Of a stretch of DNA of 64,000 bases, positions 41,992-50,574 are shown one piece after another. Location of the stretch: assembly GCA_024710005.1 (NCBI GenBank), contig JANJVQ010000006.1:109579-173578 (forward strand), written 5' to 3'. Position 1 is the first letter of the stretch. Each line of letters begins with the position of its first letter. A model generated the notes under the pieces. The model was not told the DNA's origin and ran no database searches. It saw only the letters and a program-made list of their open reading frames with translations. The stretch is from Paludibacter sp. (GTDB lineage: Bacteria > Bacteroidota > Bacteroidia > Bacteroidales > Paludibacteraceae). Made by a program: the position numbers and the translations under genes.

Positions 41992-43224
41992 TTATTTTGA
42001 ATACGATAAAATCCTTTGTTCACCTTCCAGTTCGCGATAAACGGTTACATCCTGCGAGACTTCAAGCGTACCAAGGTATTCTCCTTTTTCGTTGCGAAGG
42101 GCAAAGTATTCAATGTGAATCATTTTACCACGCATATTAATCCAAAAAGGTGCCCGGGATGCTTTTCCTGTTTTAAAGTCATCAATAATCTTATCCACGA
42201 TATGAGCGCTTGCAGGCGGGTGACAATGACGCACGTCCCTGTTGAGAATGGCACGGTTACGTTGGAAAATTCTTTCAGTGCCCTGGGTGAAATACTTTAC
42301 TTTATCATCTTTATCCACAAAAGTCATGTCGAAAGGCACCGTATTGAGAATGGCCATAAGTTCTTCCACTGAAAATCCTCCGGAAGGCAGTTGCACGTGT
42401 TCCCCTGATTTATTCATTTCAGCCAGCACACTTTCTTTTGCCCAAGCGGGTCTCCATTCTGTTGGAGGGTCGTACAGACAATAGCCTATTTCGAGTGACT
42501 GCTTTTTAATTTCGTACCAGTCGGCTTCAGTCAGTTTGTCCATCGCCATCGGGAACAGGATTTCCGATTCTTTTTGTCCCATTTCCACAACCTGACGGGC
42601 TGCCGGCTTCAGGATAATTTCTGCAGAAACGAGCAAATCCTCGCGACTGATATCCGGCACCTGCAACAATTCAATGCTGCCTTTAATCAGTTCGCGTATT
42701 TCATCGTGTTTACCCCACATCACCTTGGGCGGACCGGTAATGCCTTCTTTTTCAAGAAAAGGGAACAACAAATACTCTTTCCGTTGATAGAGTTTATCCA
42801 CATCAAACAAACTGTTATACAGCCCCCTGAGCTTCAGCACCACTTCATTGATATTAAGTTGTTCATACTGTTCAACATCTGCCAGCACCTGAAAGATTTG
42901 TCCGGCCACCTTGCCCAGTTCCTTGTTTTCCTGCAACATCACATCTACCGGATGTCCTTCGGGGATTTCCATTTGTCCTGACAAATCAACCCTGCCTTCG
43001 AGTACTGCCGAATGGGCATCGCAAAGCTCCAACACTTCCTCCTCCGGAAGTCCCTCACTGATAAGTTCCTGTTCCACTTCAACCACTTCGCCGTAAGGAA
43101 TACTGCTCAGACTTTGCAGCAATTGCCGGCGAACGTCATCTTCCGATTCACCGGCATGCAATTTCAGGATTAGTTCTTTTAAAGTTTTCTTTCTTTCGTA
43201 CGAATTATTAATGAGTTCGCTCAT
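41992..43224 (-). CDS. DUF438-hemerythrin-PAS sensor protein
   Basis: A 410-residue soluble protein. Residues about 12-80 form DUF438 (TLKELILKLHAGESEDDVRRQL, LCDAHSAVLEGR). A hemerythrin-like helical domain spans about 90-240 (GHPVDVMLQENKEL, RKEYLLFPFLEKEGI, MWGKHDEIRELI, VVEMGQKESEILFPMAM). A PAS domain spans about 285-405 with the family's conserved RDVRHCHPPASAHIVDKIIDDF segment, whose histidines could bind a metal or haem. No kinase or cyclase output follows, so signalling would be by protein contact. It sits in the NO region with its own -7 box and an upstream inverted repeat. Confidence 0.83.
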   Translation of the reverse strand: MSELINNSYERKKTLKELILKLHAGESEDDVRRQLLQSLSSIPYGEVVEVEQELISEGLPEEEVLELCDAHSAVLEGRVDLSGQMEIPEGHPVDVMLQENKELGKVAGQIFQVLADVEQYEQLNINEVVLKLRGLYNSLFDVDKLYQRKEYLLFPFLEKEGITGPPKVMWGKHDEIRELIKGSIELLQVPDISREDLLVSAEIILKPAARQVVEMGQKESEILFPMAMDKLTEADWYEIKKQSLEIGYCLYDPPTEWRPAWAKESVLAEMNKSGEHVQLPSGGFSVEELMAILNTVPFDMTFVDKDDKVKYFTQGTERIFQRNRAILNRDVRHCHPPASAHIVDKIIDDFKTGKASRAPFWINMRGKMIHIEYFALRNEKGEYLGTLEVSQDVTVYRELEGEQRILSYSK

Positions 43225-43253
43225 GATGTGTGTTTTTTAATATTATTATGATA

Positions 43254-43261
43254 CAAATATA
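43254..43261 (-). promoter_or_regulatory. Bacteroidota -7 box (TATATTTG) for the DUF438 gene
   Basis: Minus-strand TATATTTG, a full TAnnTTTG match, 29 bases before the ATG at 43224. The -33 region has TTTC rather than TTTG, consistent with a weak promoter that needs an activator. Confidence 0.5.
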
Positions 43262-43305
43262 GTTGTCCTCCCGGAATGAAGAAATCCCCATTTCAGACTA
43301 TTTTT

Positions 43306-43332
43306 AGAACATTTTTTTGCCTGAAATGTTCT
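43306..43332. promoter_or_regulatory. Inverted repeat AGAACATTT-N9-AAATGTTCT, candidate activator site
   Basis: The 9-bp arms are exactly inverted. The centre lies about 72 bases upstream of the expected start of the DUF438 transcript, a position typical of class I activators such as CRP/FNR-type proteins. No matching regulator is encoded nearby. Confidence 0.4.
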
Positions 43333-43378
43333 GAATATCACACTTTTTTGTGAGTAATTAAGAAAAAATACAAATGAA

Positions 43379-44038
43379 TTACAAAAATTGCATCATTTCA
43401 CTGTAATGATAAACATTAACCCCAGGCTTTTGAAGTTTTGCAGCCTGTATCATCGCACGGGCAACACATGTTGCTTCTATCGGTTTTTGTTTATCAGGAA
43501 TCAGAAAATAAAATGGCTTTATTAAAAAAGATGCGATTCGCTCAGCCATACGGGGTTTAGTTCTTTCACCCAACAACAAAGATGGTCTGAAAATATTAAT
43601 GGAAGGAATGGTCAGTTGAGAAATAGCTAATTCGACTTCCCCTTTGATCTGTAAATAAAAATTACGACTTTTAGAATTTGCTCCAATGGAAGAAACCAAT
43701 TGAAAGCTTCGAACTCCGGTTGTTTCAGAAATCAGCGCTGTATTGACTGGAATATCGAGATCAACTTTTCGGTATTCCTGTAAATCCGGAGTTTGACTAC
43801 GGGTTGTTCCTATGGCGCAAAAGACCACATCACTACCGGAAATAGCATCCCGGAGTGCATCTGCATCTGTGAATTTCAGCACCACAATCTTTACTCTCGC
43901 ATCAGGATATTCAAAAGGACGGCGAACAACCACACGAATCTCTGAAAATGTGCTGTCAGCACATAATTGTTTCAATATATGAGAACCTATTAATCCGGTT
44001 GCTCCTATTATGGTAGCGATTGATGTTTTATTTTCCAT
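43379..44038 (-). CDS. NAD(P)H-binding short-chain oxidoreductase (HTATIP2/TIP30-like)
   Basis: A 219-residue Rossmann protein of the atypical short-chain dehydrogenase group. The cofactor motif is IIGATGLIGSHILKQL (about 10-25), followed by VVFCAIGTTRSQ and FQLVSSIGANSKSRNFYLQIKGEVE, the region of the family's Ser and Tyr-x-x-x-Lys equivalent (YLQIK). No substrate is known. It is on the same strand as the DUF438 gene but separated by 154 bases with a promoter, so it is probably a separate unit. Confidence 0.8.
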   Translation of the reverse strand: MENKTSIATIIGATGLIGSHILKQLCADSTFSEIRVVVRRPFEYPDARVKIVVLKFTDADALRDAISGSDVVFCAIGTTRSQTPDLQEYRKVDLDIPVNTALISETTGVRSFQLVSSIGANSKSRNFYLQIKGEVELAISQLTIPSINIFRPSLLLGERTKPRMAERIASFLIKPFYFLIPDKQKPIEATCVARAMIQAAKLQKPGVNVYHYSEMMQFL

Positions 44039-44254
44039 TTAATTTACTGTTAATCTGCCATTAAGAACATTTTAAATATATATTTTGTTCAACCTGAACA
44101 GGGTTATTTTCACTACTGAAACATTAGAGTTAAGACATTAATGTGAAATAATATAAAAGTCATACAGCCGGAATCTCTTATTTTTGATTTGAGGAAGACA
44201 AACACCCGGGTTCTGAAATTATATCAGGACTGAAGCATTTCTAAAACATTTTTG

Positions 44255-44262
44255 TATATTTG
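44255..44262 (+). promoter_or_regulatory. Bacteroidota -7 box (TATATTTG) for the kinase-regulator pair
   Basis: TATATTTG lies 40 bases before the kinase ATG at 44302 and overlaps the TTG start at 44260, which argues against that start. The gap 44039-44254 holds no gene; near 44066-44090 there is a loose GAACA...TGTTC-like pair. Confidence 0.5.
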
Positions 44263-44301
44263 TGCGTTTTGTTTAGTATAAAATCAGAACACAACAGTAC
44301 C

Positions 44302-45396
44302 ATGAAGCGCCTTAAATTTGAACATAGAATCACCGCCTTGTACCTGATACTGGGTGCGTTATGGATACTGTTTTCGGATAAGTTGCTGGGATATCTGTTT
44401 TCGGATATTGCTTCGTTGAGCAGGTTTCAAACCTTTAAAGGTGTATTTTACGTGGTTACCACCGCGGTTTTTTTCTATTTTTTCATTACCAAACACCTCA
44501 TCAAACTCCGGAATACAGAGAAAGAACTGGAGAATCACAAGCAAAACCTGACGCAACTGGTGCATGAGAAAACCAAAAACTTAGACGATGCCATTGAAGC
44601 CCTGAGCAAAACCAACCAGAAGCTAAACGAGAAAAACAAAATCATCAACAAGCAGAATACTGAACTCAAAAGTACGCTGAAGGCCCTGAAAGAAATGCAG
44701 TTTCAGCTCATTCAGATTGAAAAAATGGCATCGCTGGGCATCCTGACCGCCGGGATATCACATGAAATCAACAATCCACTCAATTTTATCATGGGCGGAC
44801 TGACCGGATTGCAAAATTACATCCGGGAGTCGAAGATTGAGGATGAAAAAGTGGAACTTTACCTGAAGAGTATAAAAACCGGCATCGAAAGAGCCACTTC
44901 GATTATGAACGGGCTCAACCAGTTGAGCCGCAACAACGATGATTTGAACGAAAAATGTGACCTGCATGCCATCATAGAAAATTCGCTCGCAATTTCCAAA
45001 GGTCAGTGGAAAAGCAACATCGAAGTCATCCGTCAGTTCGCTGCATATCCTATCCTGATACCGGGCAATGTGGGCAAGCTGCATCAGGTATTCATCAATT
45101 TAATTGTCAATGCCTTTCAATCCATCGGGGATAAAGGCACGGTAACTATCACGACGGAAACACAAAAAGACAAGGCCATCGTAACGATTGCCGATACCGG
45201 ATGCGGCATCAGCAAGGATAAATTATCCAAGATTACTGATCCGTTTTACACCACCAAAGAGCCGGGACATGGTACCGGACTGGGTTTATCGATCACGTAT
45301 AACATCATACAGGATCACAAAGGTACCCTCGAATTTAAATCTGCCGTTAAAAAAGGCACTACAGTTACAGTTGTTTTACCCGCTAAATTCAATTGA
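44302..45396 (+). CDS. Membrane sensor histidine kinase
   Basis: A 364-residue kinase. Two N-terminal helices (about 11-26 and 46-64) leave almost no periplasmic domain, so the signal is probably sensed in or near the membrane. A long coiled coil (about 70-140, rich in Asn, Lys and Glu) joins a HisKA domain with the phosphoacceptor in AGISHEINNPLNF (His154). The HATPase part has VFINLIVNAFQS (N box), IADTGCGIS (G1) and GHGTGLGLSITYNI (G2). It is followed after one base by a single-domain response regulator. Start chosen at the ATG downstream of the -7 box. Confidence 0.92.
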   Translation: MKRLKFEHRITALYLILGALWILFSDKLLGYLFSDIASLSRFQTFKGVFYVVTTAVFFYFFITKHLIKLRNTEKELENHKQNLTQLVHEKTKNLDDAIEALSKTNQKLNEKNKIINKQNTELKSTLKALKEMQFQLIQIEKMASLGILTAGISHEINNPLNFIMGGLTGLQNYIRESKIEDEKVELYLKSIKTGIERATSIMNGLNQLSRNNDDLNEKCDLHAIIENSLAISKGQWKSNIEVIRQFAAYPILIPGNVGKLHQVFINLIVNAFQSIGDKGTVTITTETQKDKAIVTIADTGCGISKDKLSKITDPFYTTKEPGHGTGLGLSITYNIIQDHKGTLEFKSAVKKGTTVTVVLPAKFN

Positions 45397-45397
45397 T

Positions 45398-45784
45398 ATG
45401 GGAAAAGTAAAAATATTATACGTTGACGACGAAGCCATCAATCTCATGCTTTTTCAGGCCAATCTTGAGAAAAAATACGATATACTCATTGCTGAGAATC
45501 CATTCACCGGCCTGCAACACATAGCCGAGAACAAGGACATCAAGGTGGTAGTCAGCGACATGAAAATGCCGGTGATGAACGGGATTGAATTTATCCTCAA
45601 AGCAAGACTGTTATCATCGGAAATTGCTTACTACATTTTAACCGGGTTTGAAATCACCGACGACATACAGGAAGCCCTGAATCAGGGTATCATCCGCCGC
45701 TACTTCCGGAAACCGTTCAACATCCAGGAAATCTCGAGAGAGATTGAAAACACCATTGCCGATTATTATGAACAGCAGGAATAA
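45398..45784 (+). CDS. Single-domain response regulator
   Basis: A 128-residue receiver. The acidic pair is VDDE (10-13), the phosphoacceptor is Asp54 (VVVSDMKMPVMNG), and the conserved lysine lies in RYFRKPFNIQE. There is no DNA-binding output, so it must act by protein interaction, perhaps in a phosphorelay with the kinases downstream. Its ATG is one base after the stop of the kinase gene, so they are translated together. An upstream in-frame start inside the kinase gene was rejected. Confidence 0.92.
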   Translation: MGKVKILYVDDEAINLMLFQANLEKKYDILIAENPFTGLQHIAENKDIKVVVSDMKMPVMNGIEFILKARLLSSEIAYYILTGFEITDDIQEALNQGIIRRYFRKPFNIQEISREIENTIADYYEQQE

Positions 45785-45884
45785 AACACGTAACCGAATT
45801 GTCGTACAACTTACAGAAACATCCTTTCATCGAAAAAATACCCCCTTTTATCGAAATTTGTTTTAATCATTAAACTGCATCGGA

Positions 45885-45892
45885 TAATTTTG
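45885..45892 (+). promoter_or_regulatory. Bacteroidota -7 box (TAATTTTG) for the lycopene cyclase gene
   Basis: TAATTTTG ends 20 bases before the ATG at 45913. A TTTG at 45857-45860 is present, but 24 bases away, slightly beyond the usual spacing. Confidence 0.45.
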
Positions 45893-45912
45893 TCGGTCGA
45901 AATACAGTTCGC

Positions 45913-47088
45913 ATGACCACAATATTATCAACAAAGACTTATGATTACATCATCGCAGGTTCCGGCTGTGCCGGATTGAGCCTGCTTTACCGGATGCTAC
46001 TCGAGCCGGAACTCTGCAATAAAGAAATCCTGATTATCGACCGGGAAACAAAATCGAAAGACGACAGAACCTGGTGTTTCTGGGAGAAATCGCCGGATAT
46101 CTTTGAGCCTGTCGTGTATCACCAATGGCATGTGCTCGATTTCAAATCAAAATATTTCAGCGACGAACTCGACATCAGACCTTATACCTATAAAATGATC
46201 CGGGGACTGGATTTCTACAAATTCGTATATCAATTTGCCACCGCTTATCCCAACGTTCATTTTATGAAAAGTAAAATAACCGCTATGCAGGTAACAAGCA
46301 ATCAAGTGGAAGTGAAAACACCCGGCGGAACATACAAAGCTGCCTATGCATTCAATTCCACACGCTTATTTCAACCCGATACCAGAGCCGGTGAACACTC
46401 GCTTTACATGCATTTCAAGGGACTCACCATTCATACCGAAGCTCCGGTTTTCAATCCGGAAAAAGGTACGTTGATGGATTTCAACGTACACCAGCAGGGG
46501 GGCGCCGCGTTTATGTATATGCTGCCTGCCGATAAACACGAAGCCCTGATAGAATACACGGTTATCAACGGGGAAGTACTGAAACCTGAAGAATACGACG
46601 AAGCGTTGCAAACCTACCTCAACGAAACCCTGCAGCTGAATCAGGTAGAAATCATCCGTGAAGAATCGGGCATCATACCCATGACCAAAAAGAAGTTCCC
46701 GGTGCACCACAAGCAAAGAATTATCCACATCGGAACCGCGGGTGGATGTGTAAAAGCCAGTAGCGGATATGCCTTTCAGTTTATACAGCGACAAACAGAC
46801 AATATCGTGATGAACCTGAAACACAACCGGAAACCAATCGTGAAATGCCGCTTCAGGGACAAGAAATTCAACCTGTACGACAACACTTTCCTGGAAGTGC
46901 TGATTTCAGGAAAAATGCAGGGCGATGCACTCATGTCGCGCATTTTCAAATACAACTCAGGCGGCAATGTGCTCGCGTTTTTAGGTAACGAAAGTAAGTT
47001 TTCAGATGAATTCAACCTGATGACAACCTTGCCTGCTAAAGTCTTTTTACCTGTCACATTAAAAGAATTTTTCTTAAAACCCACGTAA
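45913..47088 (+). CDS. Lycopene beta-cyclase family protein (CrtY-like)
   Basis: A 391-residue flavoprotein. The dinucleotide-binding motif YDYIIAGSGCAGLSLLYRML is at about residues 10-29, DRETKSKDDRTWCFWE is the family's DRTWCFW block (about 46-61), and RIIHIGTAGGCVKASSGYAF (about 272-291) is the second FAD-proximal motif. CrtY-type enzymes cyclise lycopene ends to beta-ionone rings, using reduced FAD without net redox change. No crtE, crtB or crtI gene is in the window, so substrate supply must come from elsewhere. The gene stands alone, with its own promoter, between two sets of signalling genes. Confidence 0.87.
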   Translation: MTTILSTKTYDYIIAGSGCAGLSLLYRMLLEPELCNKEILIIDRETKSKDDRTWCFWEKSPDIFEPVVYHQWHVLDFKSKYFSDELDIRPYTYKMIRGLDFYKFVYQFATAYPNVHFMKSKITAMQVTSNQVEVKTPGGTYKAAYAFNSTRLFQPDTRAGEHSLYMHFKGLTIHTEAPVFNPEKGTLMDFNVHQQGGAAFMYMLPADKHEALIEYTVINGEVLKPEEYDEALQTYLNETLQLNQVEIIREESGIIPMTKKKFPVHHKQRIIHIGTAGGCVKASSGYAFQFIQRQTDNIVMNLKHNRKPIVKCRFRDKKFNLYDNTFLEVLISGKMQGDALMSRIFKYNSGGNVLAFLGNESKFSDEFNLMTTLPAKVFLPVTLKEFFLKPT

Positions 47089-47104
47089 TTTCATTGTTTT
47101 AGTA

Positions 47105-47112
47105 TATATTTG
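47105..47112 (+). promoter_or_regulatory. Bacteroidota -7 box (TATATTTG) for cheR and the kinase cluster
   Basis: TATATTTG ends 23 bases before the cheR ATG at 47136. It is the only consensus box before the five-gene run from cheR to the NtrC-type gene. Confidence 0.5.
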
Positions 47113-47135
47113 TGACTTTATTCTAATAATTATAC

Positions 47136-47963
47136 ATGAAAAGTCACGCGTATCATATCCATGACATTTACCTCAGTCTGGAGGGAATGGATATCACTCA
47201 ATATGATGAAGCCTTCCTGCTTAACTCAGCCAACAGAAGGTTTTCAGAAACAAATTGCGCGTCCATTGAAGATTACCTGGAGTTATTGGAGAACAGCGAA
47301 CTGGAACGCATGACCTATTTCGACAACCTGCAAATCGGCTACAGCACCTTTTTCCGCAATGCCCTCACCTTCGACACCTTAGAAAAAATCATACTTCCTG
47401 AACTGGTTTCCAATGTCAGGAAAAACAATACCAAGGATTTAAGAATCTGGTCGGCCGCCTGTGCTGCCGGACAGGAAGCGTATAGCATCGCCATGTTGAT
47501 TGAGGAAGAAATGGCATGCAGCGAGAAAGGAAAATGCAATTGCCTGATATTTGCAACCGACAGAGACGAGGAGCAAATTGAAACTGCCCGCAGGGGTCAA
47601 TATGCCTATCATTCGCTCGAAAATGTAAAACTGAAGCAACTTGACAAATGGTTTATCAAATACGGCAACACCTATTTTATTAAACCAGAACTGAAAGTGA
47701 ATATTAATTTTTCAGTTTTTGATTTATTCGACAAAAACTACAGTAGTCCTCCATCCAGTATTTTCGGTCATTTCGACCTTATTTTTTGCGCTAACCTACT
47801 CTTTTACTACAAGGAAAATCACCGGAGAACAATTCTGGATAAAATTACAGGAGCCATGAGTGATAACGGTTATCTGGTAACCGGAGAAACAGAAAGAGAT
47901 ATCCTTAAAAAATTACATTTCAGAGAGATTTATCCACACTCAGCTATATTTCGCAAATGCTGA
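47136..47963 (+). CDS. CheR family protein-glutamate methyltransferase
   Basis: A 275-residue SAM-dependent methyltransferase. A short N-terminal helical domain leads to NLQIGYSTFFRNALTFDTLEKIILPEL, the CheR substrate-side block. The SAM site is RIWSAACAAGQEAYSIAMLIEE (about 106-127), and FDLIFCANLLFYYKENHRRTILDKI (about 211-235) replaces the usual FCRNVLIYF. No cheB, cheW, cheA or MCP gene is nearby. It begins the operon with a hybrid kinase whose sensor region is MCP-like, 17 bases downstream; that kinase is a plausible substrate, which is inference. Confidence 0.9.
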   Translation: MKSHAYHIHDIYLSLEGMDITQYDEAFLLNSANRRFSETNCASIEDYLELLENSELERMTYFDNLQIGYSTFFRNALTFDTLEKIILPELVSNVRKNNTKDLRIWSAACAAGQEAYSIAMLIEEEMACSEKGKCNCLIFATDRDEEQIETARRGQYAYHSLENVKLKQLDKWFIKYGNTYFIKPELKVNINFSVFDLFDKNYSSPPSSIFGHFDLIFCANLLFYYKENHRRTILDKITGAMSDNGYLVTGETERDILKKLHFREIYPHSAIFRKC

Positions 47964-47980
47964 TTTAAATAAATGAAATC

Positions 47981-50563
47981 ATGAAAATAAAAGACCTCAG
48001 AATCGGCTCACAACTATTGATTGGTTTTTCCATTATCCTTTTTCTGTTCATCAGTTCAGGAATAGTCAGCTATCTGCAAAACAATTTGATTCACGAACAA
48101 AGCCGTTTGCTATATAATCATCCTTTACAAGTTCGCAGAGCCATTGGCGCATTGACAACCAACATACATCTAATGCGGCTTGGAACAAGAGATTTGATGT
48201 TAGCAGCCAACATGAAGGAAGAAAGAGAAGCTTTACAATTAATCGAAGAAAACGCGGCTGATGCTTCGCGACAGTTTGAAATCATCAACCGGCTGTATTT
48301 AGGACCCAAAAAAGATGTAGAAGAAGCACAAAAAGCATTTATCGCATGGAAAACTGCCCGGGATGTAAACACCACACTGGCTATTGACAAAGATATTAAC
48401 ACCGTGAAAGAGAGCATCACGAAAACAGGTTATGTCGGAAAACTGCGGGAAGAAATGCTTGAAAAAATACAGGTAATTGATAATTATGCGCAAAACAAAG
48501 CCACAACAATCTTCACGGAATCAGAGAAGCACAAAAATCTGGTTTTTACTGAACTAATTGGTTTAATCGTGATAATTATTATTGTGACACTCATTGTGTA
48601 TGTCAGCCTATTGCGCAACATCAGGAAACCCTTAGTCATGCTGACCAAAATCACCCGTCGTTTCGATCATGGCGACATGTCGGCCAGATGCCATTTCACA
48701 TCAAAAAATGAAATAGGCGAATTGTCGAAATCTTTCAACACGCTGGCCGAGAACCTCCAGGTCACCAATGACCTGAATGTAAAAACAGCCCTACTCGCCG
48801 ATATGATGCTGATTGAAGACGATGTAAAGGAATTCTTCAGGATCACCCTGCAAATCCTGATGGAAGACACAGAATCCGAAATGGCCGCCGTATATCTGCT
48901 CAGTGAAGATAAACAAAATTATTTTCATTTAATCTCAATCGGATTAGCCGAGAGAGCCCGGAAATCTTTTTCAGCAATATATCACGAAGGAGAATTCGGA
49001 AGCGTGTTAACCACGAAACGCATTCAACACATCAAAAATATACCTGAAGACACCCGCTACATCTTTAAAACCACCGGCGGAAACGTAGTTCCCAAGGAAA
49101 TCATCACCATCCCGATTCTGTCGGGCAATGAAGTTATTGCCATTATCTCGCTGGCCAATATCCATCCCTATTCTGAACCGGCCATACAACTGATTAACAA
49201 AATACACCTCACCTATTGCGCCAGGGTCGATAAGATTCTTACTTACGAGAAAATCAAGTCATTCTCCGAATCTCTTTCGGCACAGAACAGGGAACTGGAA
49301 GAACAGAAACGGGAATTATCAAAACAATCGGCAGAACTGACGGAACAAAACAGGGAACTGGAAATACAGAAAAAGATGCTGCATGAGGCAAATAACCTCA
49401 AAACCAGCATCCTTTCCAACATGAGCCACGAACTCAGGACACCGCTCAACTCGGTAATCGCGTTGTCGGGCGTACTAAACCGGAAGCTGGCCGATAAGAT
49501 TCCACAGGAAGAATACAGCTATTTAGAAGTAATTGAGCGCAACGGCAGAAACCTGCTGGCGCTGATTAACAACATACTCGACATTGCCCGTATTGAATCG
49601 GGCAGGGAAGAAATTGAACTGACCGAATTCAATCTGTGTGACAGTGTAACGGAAATTATCACCTTGTTACATCCGCAGGCAGCTGAAAAAAACATACAAA
49701 TCAACAAAGCCGGCGGCGATTGCGAAACACGCATCACCAGCGATGAGAACAAATTGAAGCATATCCTGCAAAACCTGCTGGGCAATGCCGTGAAATTTAC
49801 CGAACAGGGAGAAATAAACATCAGCCTGAAGAAATCGATTGATGAAGTATCTGTAACGGTTTCAGATACCGGCATTGGCATCAGGGCAGAACAAATCTCC
49901 CACATTTTCGATGAGTTCAGGCAAGCCGACGAAAGTACCTCGCGCAGGTTTGGTGGCACTGGCCTGGGACTTTCCATCGCTAAAAAATATGCCAACCTGC
50001 TAGGGGGAACTATTTCAGTGGAAAGTGAACCCGGGGTAGGATCGTCGTTCACGCTTACACTGCCCTTATATTATACCGGGGAGTATTTCGAAGACATACC
50101 CGAAGTTGACGTATATTACCATGCCAACCAAAACGGTAATGCTGACCGGGCTTTACGTTCCCCGAAAGATTCCAGAACCGTCCTTTTGATTGAAGACAAC
50201 ATTCCGGCAGTGATTCAAATGAAAGACATCCTGGAGGAAAGCGGTTATATGGTGATAGCAGCCCGCGACGGAAAGGAAGGTCTCGACGTCCTGAATCACA
50301 TCTTACCTGACGCCATCATTTTAGATCTGATGATGCCGGGTATGGACGGGTTTCATGTACTCGAAACGATGCGGAATGATGAACGAAGTGTCGACATACC
50401 GGTATTGATACTCACAGCCAAACACATCACGAAAGAGGAACTCAGCTTTTTGAAACAAAATCACATTCACCAACTGATACAAAAAGGAGATGTCAAACGG
50501 GATGACTTATTAAAAACGGTCTCCGAAATGGTTAAACAAGACCCATCATCCTCATCACTCTAA
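47981..50563 (+). CDS. Hybrid sensor kinase: 4HB-like sensor, HAMP, GAF, HisKA, HATPase, REC
   Basis: An 860-residue membrane protein. A helix at about 10-30 and another at about 187-208 flank a periplasmic four-helix-bundle (MCP-type) sensor. HAMP spans about 209-265, a GAF-like domain about 280-425, then a coiled coil of Q/E/R-rich heptads (about 430-475). The kinase acceptor is His483 (NMSHELRTPLNSVIALSG), with G boxes DTGIGIRAEQ and GGTGLGLSIAKKY. The C-terminal receiver has acceptor Asp782 (AIILDLMMPGMDGF). It is cotranscribed with cheR upstream and REC-PAS kinases downstream, so it may start a phosphorelay toward the NtrC-type regulator. Confidence 0.92.
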   Translation: MKIKDLRIGSQLLIGFSIILFLFISSGIVSYLQNNLIHEQSRLLYNHPLQVRRAIGALTTNIHLMRLGTRDLMLAANMKEEREALQLIEENAADASRQFEIINRLYLGPKKDVEEAQKAFIAWKTARDVNTTLAIDKDINTVKESITKTGYVGKLREEMLEKIQVIDNYAQNKATTIFTESEKHKNLVFTELIGLIVIIIIVTLIVYVSLLRNIRKPLVMLTKITRRFDHGDMSARCHFTSKNEIGELSKSFNTLAENLQVTNDLNVKTALLADMMLIEDDVKEFFRITLQILMEDTESEMAAVYLLSEDKQNYFHLISIGLAERARKSFSAIYHEGEFGSVLTTKRIQHIKNIPEDTRYIFKTTGGNVVPKEIITIPILSGNEVIAIISLANIHPYSEPAIQLINKIHLTYCARVDKILTYEKIKSFSESLSAQNRELEEQKRELSKQSAELTEQNRELEIQKKMLHEANNLKTSILSNMSHELRTPLNSVIALSGVLNRKLADKIPQEEYSYLEVIERNGRNLLALINNILDIARIESGREEIELTEFNLCDSVTEIITLLHPQAAEKNIQINKAGGDCETRITSDENKLKHILQNLLGNAVKFTEQGEINISLKKSIDEVSVTVSDTGIGIRAEQISHIFDEFRQADESTSRRFGGTGLGLSIAKKYANLLGGTISVESEPGVGSSFTLTLPLYYTGEYFEDIPEVDVYYHANQNGNADRALRSPKDSRTVLLIEDNIPAVIQMKDILEESGYMVIAARDGKEGLDVLNHILPDAIILDLMMPGMDGFHVLETMRNDERSVDIPVLILTAKHITKEELSFLKQNHIHQLIQKGDVKRDDLLKTVSEMVKQDPSSSSL

Positions 50564-50574
50564 CGGTTTTTCGT

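Noticed and set aside
25923..44038. Horizontally acquired island
   Set aside because: No integrase, tRNA, flanking repeat or visible change in codon use was found; related loci are common in Bacteroidota.
45188..45397. 70-residue N-terminal extension of the response regulator
   Set aside because: The extension lies within the kinase gene in another frame; the receiver starts at the ATG at 45398.
47136..47963. Chemotaxis operon
   Set aside because: Only CheR is present; no CheA, CheW, CheB, CheY with motor function, MCP or flagellar gene is seen.
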